From positions 49,749,472 to 49,813,471 of the forward strand of contig OX393557.1 of assembly GCA_947650365.1 (NCBI GenBank): 64,000 bases of DNA. The letters are read 5' to 3'. A program made the position numbers and the translations under genes. Numbering within the stretch: position 1 is the stretch's first letter; every line of letters begins with the position of its first letter. Positions 36,861 through 52,026 of the stretch are shown one piece after another. Source of the DNA: Chamaelirium japonicum. Lineage: Eukaryota; Streptophyta; Magnoliopsida; Liliales; Melanthiaceae. Under the pieces are notes generated by a model. That model searched no databases. It had not been told where the DNA came from and saw nothing but the letters and a program-made list of their open reading frames with translations.

Positions 36861-37703
36861 TAATATTTCATGAAGTTACAACTTCTTATACCCCCAAATC
36901 CAATGGAGTAGCTGAATATAAAACTAGAACCCTTATAGACATGGTTAATGTCATGCTAATTAGCTCGATCAGGAGTACTTGAGAATTTATGAGGGAAAGC
37001 CCTAGTAACAACATGTTTCATACATAACTGAATTCCCTCCAAAAATAATAACCCACCCTTTATAAGATATTGAAGAATATAAAACCCACTTTGGATTATC
37101 TTAAAGTGGGGGGGTATCTCTGAAAAAAAAAAAAAGATAGGTCCAAAAACCATATATGCCATTTTCCTAGGTTATGCATCGGATAGCAATGCTAACCTAG
37201 TTTTAGTTTTCAATTCCTAAATTAGTGACATTACTAATAATACGATAATGGAAGCTAGAGATGCTATCTATTTCGAAGACATCTTTCCTTTTAAGACTAG
37301 GCTTGGAATCAAACCTAGATCAAATGATCGTGACTAAGATCAAGCTTTAGAAAGAAAAGACCAATTAAGGATGACACTTCGATTGAACCTAGGAGAAGCT
37401 CCAGAGCTAGGATAGAAAAGCTTTTCGATGACTTCTATGCTCTTCTAGTAGAAGATACACTAATCAACTATATAGATGCAATGAAGTCATTCAATTCTTC
37501 TTTCTAGAAAAAAGCTATAGATAACGAGATGTAATCCATTGTCCAAAATCAAACCTAGGAATTAGTAAACCAACCACTAGGTTTTAAAACCATTGGATAT
37601 AATAGATCTTTAAGAAGAAACTTAGACCCGATGGATCGGTAGATAAATTCAAGGCTAGGTTAGTAGCTAAAGGATTTACCCAAAAATCTAGAATAGACTA
37701 TTT

Positions 37704-38643
<940 letters not shown>

Positions 38644-39749
38644 TCATGTAGCAAGGATCCCCACCATCAGAGTCCTCATTGTCTTAATATCAATTAATAA
38701 GCTGGTAATCCACCAAATGGATGAAAAAACTGCTTTCTTAAATAAAGACGTAGATGAGAAAATATATATGGATTAACCTAAGGGGTTTATAGTTTCAGGT
38801 CAAGAATCTAAGATGTGCAAATTTATTTAGATCCCTATATGGCCTAAAATAATCACCCAAATAATGGCATATGAAGTACGTTTGATGAAATTATCACATC
38901 CGATGGTTTTGAAATAAACAAAACCGATGAATGTACATACCATAAAGTTAGTGGTAATGACATCATTATTCTCTGCTTATATATGGATGATATCTTGATA
39001 TTTGGATCCAACATTCAAACAGTAATGAAGTAAAATATTTTATATCTCAAAACTTTGATATGAAGGATTTAGGTCAAGTAGATGTAATACTAAACATAAA
39101 AATCATTAGAAATAATGATAATATCGTACTGTCTCAATCCCATTATCCGTAGAAAATACTTTTACTTTGATTATACTTCAGTATCCACCCCTTACAATCC
39201 CAACACTCACCTTAAGAAGACCATATGTCTATCTGCATTATAAAAGAAATATACACAAATAATATGATCATTAGGATATTTAGCTAATTACACTAGACCC
39301 GACATAACTTACATAGGGTCATTTAAGTATATACACACACAATCTAGACGAAAGCCATTGAAATACCCTAGAAAGAGTAATGAAATATCTTAAGGACACA
39401 TTAACCTATGGCCTTCACTTTAGTGGTTATTTAGTCGTTCTAGCTAGAAGGCTATACTGATGCAAATTGAATCGGTGATAGCTGTATCTTGAAAATCTAC
39501 CAAGCAAATAGTGATGGCTAGGAGCATAATAGAATCTGAAATAATAGCCCTAGCAAGATACCACTAGTATAAAAGTCGAATAGTTAAGAGATCTTATAGC
39601 TAACATAACCATAATAGAGAGATCTATACCAGCTATATCCATCCATTACGATTGTAAGTCAACAATTGATAAATACAAACAAAAAAATACAAATATAAAA
39701 ATGAACCGATACTTAAAAGTGCGATATAAATTGTTATGGTAGAGAATGT

Positions 39750-41770
39750 GAGAACAACTACTAGAAGGTGGAGAAAGGCTCGGAGGATGGCGAGAGGGCG
39801 ATCCCGAGGTGCATCGAGATCCAGGGAGATCCGGGGGAGATCTAGGGGGGCATCTTCTCAATCTGGTCTCCGTCACCCTAGGGAAGCCAACGTCGCGCGC
39901 TCCCGAGGTACCTCACGGGCTAGGGCTGCGCCTCTTGGGGGGGGGGGGGGTTTCGGTAAGAGGGGAGGAGAGGAGTCATTCCCGGGATAGGCGTCCCGGG
40001 GGCTCTTCAAATCCGCCATTGTCGAGCCACCACCAGAGGGTGTCTTTCGCAGACATTGTGCGCCGTCCAGCCCAGGCACCTCCAGTGATGAGATCGGGGG
40101 GATCTTCCGGCCGGTCTTCTCGGCGCTCTCGCAGGGATCTTCCGGGGTGGCGCTGCTTCAGGTGCGGCGAACGGGATCACACCGTCGTGGCCTGCCGAAA
40201 CCCCATCGTGTGCTTTGCCTCCGGGAAGGTGGGGCACACTTCCCACAGGTGCGGGATGGCCCGGTCCTCCGGCTCTACTGGTTCTTCGGCGGCAGGGGCG
40301 GGAACCTCGATGGATCTGCCGAGGGATCTGCGAAGGGAGGAGATGCTAGAGGTGCTGAACAGATCTGGGGTATGCCGGGTCTTCCGACGGTCGGTGACGG
40401 CAGCGGAATTGTCCGACCATCTCCGGCATGCATGGCAAGGATCCTGGGAATGGACGACGCAAGAGATCGAGAACGGCAAGTTTTTGGTCGAGTTTCCTTT
40501 CCGCCAATTCCTGGAGTTTGAGGTCGGTCGAGGCGTTCGCGACCTGGGTGCGGTCTCAGTCTCCTTCCGGCCATGAGAGGAGCTGGCTGGGGCAGTGGCT
40601 CGGAGGAGGCGGACGGCGATACGAGTCACTGTCTTCGGGCTTCCTTTTGACACTTGGGGGGAAGGATCTCTTCGAACTCTGCTGGAGCCCTATGGTGAGA
40701 TCAGGGAGTGCCACAATGTATTTCCCTCGATCTCTCACAGGCGGTTCTGTCAAGCCACAATCCTCTGTTACGAGCCAGTCTTGATCCCTCTCATGGTGCA
40801 ATTCTCTCTTGGCTGCGGAGTTTTTAGGGTTCGTCTCACCTCCCAGGTCCTGGGAGACTGCACTTCCCTGCCACCACCTCCCCTTGGACATCTACCCCCA
40901 TTGGAGCACGGTTCCGGCGGAGGACATCCTTTCGGCGACAGAATGCCATTCGGAGAGCCGGTGATCCCCCCGGGCTTCGGGCCGCCTGTTGCTTCACCTC
41001 AGCCCACTCGGTTCCGGCAACCGTGTGTCAGGCCTCCGCGTTTCCCTGCTCCAGCTCAGGATCCGGGGGTGAGCCAGGCAGGTGGCGAGGCGAGCAGCAG
41101 TTCGGAACCAGGTACACCTTCCCTCCAACAATTCTCGCGGGATTCAGGTTTTGTTTTGAACCTTGGGACGGGCGCGAATGGTGACGTCCCTCATGTTCCT
41201 GTTGTGTTTGCGCACGTTGGTTGTGAGGTCCCCCACGTTAATCCCTTTGATGATGTGCACGAGGGCTTTCCTGGAGATTTGGTGGAGAGGGGGTCCCCCT
41301 TGGGCCCCCAGGTGGAACATGTGCCTATTGAGGCGGTTAGCCCCATAGTGGGGGATTCTCTTGCTACTAACCTTGCTGTCGACAGGAGCGCTGTGACAAG
41401 GCAGGGGGACGGGATGCTAAGGGCCATAGCTGATCAGAGCGCAGACCAAGAGAGGCCAGTTGCAGTGGTGGACATGGCAGGACCCTCCCAGCTTCAGTCG
41501 GCAAGGAGGAGTTTCCGGCAGATTTTGCAGCGCTCCTCGGATGATCCACTGCTTGCGCAGGCTCTCGTGCGGTCCAAGATGCTCCTTTTGGAGTTGGATC
41601 AAGCGGATCCTTCGGTGTCCTTCCCCCTCTCTCTTTTGGATAATGATGTTATTTTGGACATTGCTAAGAAGTGTGGTTTTATTACTCCACCAGAGATGGA
41701 TAGTGTGTGTTTCTTTCTTGATTCTATCAGGGCTCTGGAGGAGAAGAGAGCGAGGATGGCCTCATCTTGA
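39750..41770 (+). pseudogene. LINE 2 ORF1 (zinc knuckles and DUF4283-like domain)
   Basis: An Arg/Ser-rich start is followed by a G-run (39,939-39,950) that shifts the frame. From 39,809 one frame runs to 41,770: zinc knuckles CFRCGERDHTVVAC and CFASGKVGHTSHRC (one Cys lost in the second), a DUF4283-like domain (WEWTTQEIENGKFLVEFP), a second fold (IRVTVFGLPFDTWGEGSLR) and a Pro-rich tail. One TGA at 40574-40576 stands where Trp is likely. The family role is nucleic-acid binding in LINE particles. Confidence 0.82.
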
Positions 41771-41825
41771 GCTGGTTGTTGTGTGGTTTTGGAGGAATGT
41801 ATGAGGTTGGTCTCTTTGTGTTTCT

Positions 41826-44800
41826 ATGAAGATTTTGTCCTAGAATGTTAGGGGCTTAGGGAAGTCGGAGAAGAGGAGGGCGGCCAGTTTTTTTGCCTCT
41901 ATTCACGATGTCGATATTATCTGCATTCAGGAGTCGAAGCGCGAGAACCCGACGAGCCATTTTTTCCGTTCTCTCAGCACAAGGAAGATTGCGAAGTGGG
42001 AGGCTAAAGATGCTACAGGTGCGTCGGGGGGAATCCAGATAGGGTACAGTGATGACCTATTTTTGTTGAAAAGCTCCAATGTCGGTGTCTTCTCCCTCTC
42101 CCTGGTCCTTCAAAATAGACTAGACGGCGTGGAGTGGATGCTGTCCTCCGTCTATGGCCCGACCGACCACAGTAGAGGGGACGACTTCTGAACGAAGCTA
42201 TCCTTGCTCAGGACAAACTTTCAAGGTCCTTGGGTGATCGCAGGTGACTTCAATGTCACGCGAGGGTCAGAGGAGAGGCTGCGCAGTGATGGGGATGCTT
42301 CAGCGATGAGGGCTTTCTCCCAATTCATCCGGCATCAAGAGTTGATCGATCTTCCCTTGTCCGGACGCACTTTCACATGGAGCAACAAGCGAGAAGACCT
42401 GATTTTGGCCAGGCTGGATCGGTTCCTGATCTCGTTGGATTGGGACTTGCGCTTCTCTGGCTCGATTCAGGCAGGACTGGCTTCCTGTGTTTCCGACCAT
42501 GCACCGATCCTTCTCTCTACTAATTCGATCTCGCCAACCCGGCCACCTTTTCGGTTCGAGTCGATGTGGTCTATGGAGGAGGGGTTCGAGGACTTGATTG
42601 CCGGGTGGTGGGGCGAAGCAGGGTATGTTGAGAATTTGGCTCTGAACATGGCGAGGAAGCTCAGATTCATCAAGAAGAAGCTTCAGTCCTGGAGCAGGGC
42701 TCATTTCGGGAATGTTCTGCGTCAGAAGGCCTCAACCTTGGCTGAAATTCAGATGCTGGAGGCCAGAGGAGAGTCCGCCGTCCTTACCACCCCGGAGGCC
42801 GCGAGGTTGAAGGAGCTGAACCAAGACCTCGTGCTCCTATTACGGAAGGAGGAAGGAATATGGAGGCAGCGTTCGAAGGAGTAGTGGGTGAAATTAGGCG
42901 ATGTGAACACCTCCTACTTTTATAGAGTTGCTAATGCTCGGAGGAGGAAGAACTTTTTGGCCTCCCTGTGGCACGAAGACCGCGAGCTGACGTCCACGGC
43001 TGACATCCTCGGTGTAGCTACTTCTTTCTTCAAGTCCTCCTTCCAGGAGGATGAACTCTCGACAGGGCTTTCCTATGACTGGAGCTGTGCGGATTTCCCG
43101 AGGCTACCACGTGGCTCGGGAGTCGATGCGGAGTTTACCACTGATGAATTCCGGAAGGCGGTTTTCCAGTCCAAAAGCGATGGGGCCCCGGGTCCGGATG
43201 GGTTTCCAATGGAGTTTTACCAGAAGTTCTAGGACATCTTGAAGGACATCTTGGAGTTTTACCGGCTGCTTCACGACTTCTTCTTGGGCAAGGTGCGTCT
43301 TCACTGCCTCAATCACTCGTGGATTATCCTTCTGTCTAAGAAATCTGCTGCAGAGACCATTCGGGACTTCAGGCCGATTTCCCTGTCGAACTGCCTCTAC
43401 AAAATTATTACGAAGGTTTTAGCCAACAGGCTCGCGGACAACATCTCTCTGTTGGTTTCTCCTTCCCAGACCGCTTTCATCAGGGGGAGGCTGATCCTTG
43501 ATAGTGTGGCGGTGGCTCATGAGACGATCTTCCACTTGCGTGAATCCGGAGAAGAAGGAGTGCTTCTGAAGATCGATTTTGAGAGAGCTTTTGACCAGAT
43601 CAAATGGGATTTCTTGCTAGATCTTTTGAAGGCTAAGGGCTTCTCTGATGGTTGGTTAGGGTGGATTAGAGAGATACTGGTATCCTCGAAGCTATCTTGC
43701 CTTATTAACGGGGTGCAGGGCAAGGACTTCAAGATTTACAAGGGACTGAAGCAGGGGTGCCCTCTGTCCCCGTATCTTTTCATCCTGGTGGTTGATGCCT
43801 TCGATGCAGCTGTTCGGAAGGCGAATGCTGAGGGTTTGGTTCAGGGAGTTGGCGGTCATGGCTGGACAACCTCGAACTTGCATTATGCAGATGACTCCCT
43901 CTTATTCGCAGCAGCTTGTCCGTTCCAGTTGGTCTCTCTTAAGGTCCTCCTTTACGGGTTGGAGCTGACCTCAGGCTTGAAGATAAATTTTCAGAAGAGC
44001 AGTCTCTACTACATCAGACCGGGGGATGCAGGGTGTGGTTTGGCCAGACTTTTGAATTGCAGAGCGGCGAGCTTACCGATGAAGTATCTGGGACTGCCTA
44101 TTAGTGATAGAGCACTGCGGAGGGAGGATTGGGAGCAGCTAATCCTTAAGATCGAGAGGAGATTGGAGGGATGGAAGGGTCGTTTTCTTTCGTCAGGGGG
44201 TAGGCTGGTGCTGGTCAACTCGGTGCTATCTTCGATTCCTTCGTACTACCTTTCCTTCTACTACCTACCGTCCTGGGTGATAGAGAGGATTGACAAGATT
44301 CGGTGCTCCTTCCTCTGGCATGGTGTGGGGGAGAATACGGGAGGCTACAATTTGCTGAGGTGGGACCAGGTTTGTCTTCCTAAGAAGATGGGAGGCATGG
44401 GGGTCCTGGACTTGCGTAGATTTAATATCTCGATGATAGGGAAATGGTGGTGGAGACTGCAACAGAATTCTGGGGGGGTCCTGGAGGGACGTCATTCTAG
44501 CGAGATATTTTAAGAGGTTCTCTCCCCTGCACGCTCGGGGTAGATCGTCAGGCCGGATCTCTCACTTCTGGAGGGGCATTCTGAGGGTTAGAGACCTCTA
44601 TAGGGAGGCTACTTCGCTTGTTCTAGGCGACGGGAGGTCCATTAGATTCTGGAAAGATCCCTGGATCGGTAACAATCGCTGGAGCAACTCTTCCCAGCCC
44701 TCTACTCCTTGGCCAGGAACAAAGGAGCCTCGGTCCGCTCGCAGGCCTGTCGGAGGCAGGGGAACATCAGGTGGCGTTTGAAGCTTGGTGCTCCGTTGAA

Positions 44801-45464
44801 TCAAGAAGGTCGGCGGGAGTGGCAGGACCTTCTCCCGATTTTGCAGTCGGCCTCCTTCAGGATATCCCGGGATGAGGTCCGGTGGAGCGCCTCGTCTTCC
44901 GGAGTTTTCTCTGTTGCCTCTTTCTACAACCATCTTCTGCCTAGGGTTTCGCGCCATGGACCTTCTAAGGCTATATGGAAGACGAAGGCTCCCTCGAAGG
45001 TCCAGATCTTTTCCCTTCTAGCCTCGAGGAATAAGATTCTGACCAAGACTAATCTAATGCGGAGAAATCACCCACGGGTGTCGGATGCGTCTTGCACTTT
45101 CTGCGGTTCGGAGGAGGAGACTGCCTCCCATCTGTTGCTAGGATGCCCTTTTGTTAGGTCGTTGTGGGATCATTTTGAGAGTAGAGCGGGGCTCTCTTCC
45201 CATCCGAGGACCCTCAAGGCCCTTTGGACATCTTGGAGAAGGAGGAGAATTCCGATAGAGATCCGGAAGCCGTGGGACATTTTGGTCATGGCGATTGTGT
45301 GGGTCATCTGGCTAGAACGGAACAACCGGGTCTTCAATGCCAAGTCCGCAGGGCAGGAGAAGTTGAGGCAGTCTGTCATCTCCCTCTTCAGTGCTTGGAT
45401 TGTACCATGGCGGGATAAGCTAGGGGTGGAGGCACTCTGTTTTTGTAACGGTATCCTATCTTAG
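41826..45464 (+). pseudogene. LINE 2 ORF2 (endonuclease, reverse transcriptase, zinc-binding tail)
   Basis: The frame begins at ATG 41826 (MKILS, then TAG at 41841-41843 where SWN is expected). The endonuclease shows ICIQESK, SVYGPTDHS, the intact GDFNVTR box and SDHAPILL. The reverse transcriptase (about 43,200-44,000) shows DGAPGPDGFPMEFYQ, FRPISLSNCLYK, QTAFIRGRLILDS, KQGCPLSPYLF and the catalytic YADD at 43884-43895. A tail with a zinc-binding motif (CTFCGSEEETASHLLLGC) ends at 45,464. Further stops are at 42189-42191, 42882-42884 and 43230-43232. Two frameshifts lie near 44,470 and 44,690. The catalytic residues are better preserved than in LINE 1, so this copy is probably younger. Confidence 0.9.
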
Positions 45465-46207
45465 TTCGTAATGACTTCTGGTTGGGGTCCGCCAAACCCT
45501 CCCTCCTTTTAGGAGGGGTTCTCAAAAAAAAAAAAAAATGTTATGGTATAAAATAAAATACCAAATAATAATCCTAAATTTTATAAGATCTAAGAAGAAT
45601 ATTACTGATCAACTCATAAAGGGGTTGTCTAGAACAGTGGTTCTAGAAGTGTCGAGGGGGATGAGATTAAGTTCATAAAAAAGATCACCACGGTGGCAAT
45701 CCAATCTCATAAAGTTTCAATAGATAGAAACAAACCGTATTGGTGACTATGAGGGGCACTGATTATACCTACTCCAATCCCTATGGTATCAATGCTCATA
45801 AAAGCAAGAGTATGATGAGTGCAAAACTCTAAAATGATTCCAAGACCCTTGAGGTAGAGTGTTTCCTTGCTTGCAATCTTTGAAGAATCATTGATATGTA
45901 CGATCGTGAGGCTACGACTATGAGATTTGGGTTGATATCTAATACACATATAAGATACATGTTTAGAATATGAGCATAGCTATACTGTGTGTAACATTTG
46001 TTGAAGTCTGAATCATTATCCTAAGTTCAATGGCATAGTCTAATAAGGTACCACAGACCAAAACAATTTTCACTAAGTAAATATTCAAACAGAGAGGTAC
46101 CTTTACCGAATTCACACTATAAGGAGACCAACAAATTTTCTTATATTTTAATTTTTAATTAATTAATTAATTATTTAATATATGATGTTCTTAAATATAT
46201 GGGGGAT

Positions 46208-47290
46208 TGTTGACTTTATGTGTTTTAAAACATATATTTTATGTGGGGGATTTTAAAATCCACTGTTTCATGTGATCGATGGCATGGAGTAATGGTCTAT
46301 GAATGTTTGACGACGGTCAGCATTTCATAGGCTCTAGTGTTCATACGTGTAACATAAACATTACATTTTATTCTCCATTTAATGGGTGGAATTTAAAGTA
46401 GGGGTTGCAATCCTTGACCCGACCCGAACCCAACCCGAAGTTAGCGGGTTTGGGTTTGGCCTAAACAGGTTCGGGTCATAAACAGGTCGACCCTATTGAC
46501 CCGTTTATTTAATGGGTTGGGTTCGGGTTTGTACTTATAACCTGATTGACTTGACTTGACCCGTTTACCAAATGGGTAGTGTCAATCCGACCCGAGCCAA
46601 CCCGAACCAACCCGGCCCAATCCGGCTTGTCTTGACCCAACCTGGCAGGTTTACATGGGTTCTGTTGACCCAACCCAAGCCAACTCGACCCGACCCATTT
46701 ATTAAACGGGTTAAACGGGTCGGGTCGGGTCAACCCGTTTATTAGGTGGGTCGGGTTTGGGTTTAAGTTTTTGACCCGTTTATTAAATGTGTCGGGTTCA
46801 GGTTGGGTGTTTTGCCCTTATACCTGTGTTTCAACCCGACCCAAGTCGACCCATTGCCACCCCCTAATTTAAAGCCCATTAAACTCAAATAAATGGACAA
46901 CCAAGACACACCTCTTGGTAGGCTATAAAATGGGCCCAAAACCAATGGATTGAAAAAAAAAAATACTTTTCAAATAGCATATATTTTGCTCTTGAATCGC
47001 TGCTCTAAAAATCTCTCTTTCTCTTTTTTTTTTGAGTTTTTTGCTTGTCTCATGAAAACAATTGTGTTGTGTTTGTGTGCCTTAATTCTGAGGCATGCCA
47101 AAGAGAAGAAAAGGTGGTCATCCGGGTGGTTAATCGTATCTCTAGTCTTCATTTCCATGAGACCCGCACGTGGGGGGCAATAGGATTTCTTGGGCAACAC
47201 CAAGGCATGCTTCAACCCCAGGCCATCCTCTTAACTCTTCTTCTTAAATTGTTAGTCTTTGTAGTACTATTTACTTATGTATTAATTTAG
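46208..47290 (+). repeat. 3' LTR of the copia remnant (right edge uncertain)
   Basis: A polypurine-like ATATGGGGGAT precedes TGTTGACTTTATG at 46208, the expected start of an LTR. A TATA box (GGCTATAAAATGG) lies at about 46,920. A hAT-type MITE (46399-46866) is nested in it. I could not fix the 3' edge; 47,290 is a guess from a change in composition. The preceding stretch 45,690-46,207 holds no gene. Confidence 0.55.
46399..46866 (-). mobile_element. hAT-type MITE, GGGTC-rich, copy A (468 bp)
   Basis: It starts TAGGGGTTGCAAT and ends ATTGCCACCCCCTA, an inverted pair. An exact 8-bp target duplication ATTTAAAG flanks it (46391-46398 and 46867-46874). The interior is built of GGGTCGGGT/ACCCGACCC. 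Relative to copy B (48457-48972) it is inverted, as shown by the internal marker GGGTGTTTTGCCCTTATA. The 8-bp duplication and the TAGGGGTGGCAA-like end fit the hAT superfamily. Confidence 0.93.
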
Positions 47291-47760
47291 TTGTAGTATT
47301 ATCATAGCCATACTCCGCTACAAAATTCACATATTAGATCACTATGATTCATTCACAATTTCATTGTCATATATTTTCACCTTTTTATTTGGCGAAAGAA
47401 ATATTTAAAATCTAAAGTTGTCATATATAAATTCCAACATAATTGAGAGTTTGTTTTTGGTCAGATAAATAATGCCAAATAAGAAAGGAATCATTAACTA
47501 CACCAATTTAAAGAATAACCTACATAAATAAACGACGGTGAAAGTTTGTCTTTTAATAAACGACGATCAATATATATTTTTTAGTGGCAAAAAATAAGGG
47601 GCATTGAAAAACGACAGATTGAAAATTGACATACTGAAAAATGACGATCATTGCTCGTCTTCTTTCAACAATATTCTTGTGGTATCATTACCTGAGTGAG
47701 TGTTCCATAACAGACATGTTGGTATTTTCCTCCGCTACCTAGGGATCCTTGGTTGGAGAT
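47291..47760. other. Unassigned AT-rich stretch
   Basis: No gene was recognised. Short inverted motifs AACGACG and CGTC-containing strings occur at 47,530-47,660. It lies between the copia LTR and the hAT element. Confidence 0.4.
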
Positions 47761-48289
47761 CAGGGGCGGACCTATCTTGGGCCCAGGGGAGGCTGAAGCC
47801 CCCCTCACTTTTGGGGGAAAAAAATGGATCAGCTAATTTGGGAGCTGTAGCCTGTTGCACTATCCCTTGCAATGGCCCCTTCAGAATGACACCATATGTC
47901 AAAAAAATAAAAAAAGAGAAAAGTGGTAGTTTGATTACAATAGATATCTCCCCCGTCCTACGTTTCGTTCAGAAGAGAAAAATAAAAGAGAAAGTTTGAC
48001 ATAAGTCTTTCTTGAGAGATGACTTTTAGTTGCAGAACACATTAATTTTGAAATATAGTTCAAGTCCCTCCCGACGAATATATACTCTTTCTAAAGACGA
48101 ATATATACTCTTTATCAAACGAATATATATTGTTTCTGAAGAAGAAAATATACTCTCCGTGGAGATGAATGTATACTTGTAGGGACCTTAGCTAATATAG
48201 CAAATTATGATGTACTGCGGATAATATTGCAAAATAGTTAAGGACCTATACCTAATTTGCAAAAAATAACACTTTAGCGGTGCGTGCGA

Positions 48290-48435
48290 TGTGTCCTGCT
48301 CTCTCGGCTCTCCTCTCCCATCGCGGACCCAGCTCCGCCCCCTCGAGGTCTGCAGCGTGACGCCTCCTCCGCCCCTCGTGCTCGTGCCCATTGACCATGG
48401 CTACGTCCAGCGGCGCCCTTTGCAGAGGTATCAGG
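48290..48435 (+). other. GC-rich leader and first-exon-like segment of the hAT element
   Basis: A CpG-rich block ends in a good context, TTGACCATGG (ATG at 48397-48399), and opens 12 codons (MATSSGALCRGI) before a donor-like CAG/GTATGT at 48435. Its composition differs sharply from the AT-rich surroundings. It could be the untranslated leader and first exon of the transposase, or captured host promoter DNA. I cannot confirm the splice to 49,650. The stretch 47,800-48,289 holds nothing recognised. Confidence 0.4.
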
Positions 48436-48456
48436 TATGTCCCCACCCCATGCATG

Positions 48457-48972
48457 TAGGGGTGGCAATGGGTCGGGTCGGGTCGGGTTCGGGTCGGGTT
48501 GAGACATATGTATAAGGGCAAAACACCCAACCCGAACCCGACCCGTTTAATAAACGGGTCAAAAACTTAAACCCAAACCTGACCCGCCTAATAAACGGGT
48601 TGACCCGACCCGACCCGTTTAACCCGTTTACTAAACGGGTCGGGTCGTGTCGGGTCGGGTTGGGTCAACAGAACCCATGTAAACCTGTCGGGTTGGGTAA
48701 AGACCAGTCGGATTGGGCCGGGTTTGATCAGGTTGGGTCGGGTTGGCTCGGGTCGGGTCGGGTCAGGTCGGGTTGACACGACCCATTTGTTAAACGGGTC
48801 AAGTCGGGTCAATCGGGTTATAAGTACAAACCCGAACCCGACCCATTAAATAAACGGGTCAATCGGGTTGACCCGTTTATGACCCGAATCCGTTTAGGCC
48901 AAACCCAAACCCGCTAACTTCGGGTCGGGTTCGGGTCAGGTTGGCGGGTCGGGTCAAGAATTGCCACCCCTA
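48457..48972 (+). mobile_element. hAT-type MITE, GGGTC-rich, copy B (516 bp)
   Basis: It starts TAGGGGTGGCAATGGG and ends AATTGCCACCCCTA. The 8-bp target duplication CATGCATG is exact (48449-48456 and 48973-48980). It is the same family as copy A at 46399-46866, in the opposite orientation, and is nested in the 5' part of the hAT element. No coding capacity. Confidence 0.95.
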
Positions 48973-48980
48973 CATGCATG

Positions 48981-49640
48981 CCCCATGGGCCATGGCCATT
49001 CTCTCTCTCCTCTTCCTCCTCCGTCAGAAACCCATTCCCTTGGGCTCCTGTTGGCCATGATTGAGAGTATATTCAGTTGAATCAGTTTGCACGAACTACT
49101 AGTCGATTGTTTCTCTTGATTTATTTTTAATTGCTCATCTACATTGGGCTTACAGTTTGAACTTTGATTGTTCAAAAGTGATATTTTGAGGGATGTTTGT
49201 ATTGATATTTATCACAATAGTCACAACATATTTAGATGAAATACCTCCGTGAGAAATATTTTGAATTTAATGGAGAGAATTAAATGCAATGTACACAATA
49301 ACAGATTGTTAGGCATTCATTGATTCGCTTTGGGTGCATTGAATTTTGAAAGTTGTATCTTTGTTTATTGGTTTTGGGTTGCTGCAAGTAGTCGTGTTTT
49401 GAGTCTTTTGCGTAAAAAATTTTAAGTTTTTAATATGAATAATCTGAAGGATCTTCTGCGTAAAAATTATGTTCTCTAGTTTTCTTTTTTGATTAAGTGG
49501 ACAATTAATTTATAGTTTTATTGTGCTGCCTTACTATGTCAATATGATGCGTAATTGGTTGGATTCTGAATTTTGGTTTTAGCACATAAAATATTTGTTG
49601 TTCTATGTCTTACTAATTACAATGAATCTTTGAAATATTA
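48981..49640. other. Probable intron of the hAT transposase gene
   Basis: AT-rich DNA with no frame or repeat I recognise, between the exon-like start and the first transposase-coding block. Confidence 0.4.
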
Positions 49641-49952
49641 AACCAAATATGGTAAGTTTTAAAAAAGAAAATCAGACCTATACCAAGTTCTAATTTGGAA
49701 CATGATGGTCGTGAAGATCAAGTTCAACTTAGCGCGAGTCATATCATTGAAGTTAACTTGAAAGATCTTCCAACAGATCCAAGATTATGTATTAGAATAT
49801 TTGATTATTATTATAACGACCAAGACATGATTTGAAGAGAATATTTGCTAAGAGATCCTTGTCAGCCTAATCATAATTTTTTCTTCAAATAATTTTGGAA
49901 GCAGTATCGACGGTTTAACTAAGATTTGTTTAAGGAGTATAGTTGTTGGTTA

Positions 49953-50698
<746 letters not shown>

Positions 50699-50834
50699 GA
50701 CCAAGACATGATTTGAAGAGAATATTTGCTAAGAGATCCTTGCCAGCCTAATCATAATTTTTTTCTTCAAATAATTTTGAAAGCAGTATCGACGGTTTAA
50801 CTAAGATTTGTTTAAGGAGTATAGTTGTTGGTTA

Positions 50835-51593
<759 letters not shown>

Positions 51594-51615
51594 TCTCTCT
51601 CTCTCTCTCTCTCTC

Positions 51616-51770
<155 letters not shown>

Positions 51771-52026
51771 TATATCAAAGGATGCTGTATTTTATTTGTA
51801 TTGCTACATTTTCAAAGAAAAATATGGAGAGCAAGAGTGTAGTGATGCTTTTGCAACAAAAAAAAAATTCTAATTGGAAAAAGAAAAAAAAAATTAGGAA
51901 CATATTGGATAGGTCAATAGTGCTCATAATCATGCCATTATGAAGTGTCAAAACTTATTGAACCAGAAACAATATATTGAGATAGTTGATTGTAAGCATA
52001 TAGAAAAAGCAAGTGCATAATACATA

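Larger units (their letters stand above)
39742..45538 (+). mobile_element. L1-type LINE 2 (5.8 kb)
   Basis: A 10-bp target duplication TGTTATGGTA flanks it (39732-39741 and 45539-45548), and a 15-A tail lies at 45524-45538. It is inserted in the RNase H region of the copia remnant. The layout matches LINE 1: a Gag-like ORF1 followed by ORF2, with a related 3' end (TTGGGGTCC..CCAAACCC ... GGTTCTC then poly-A). Confidence 0.93.
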
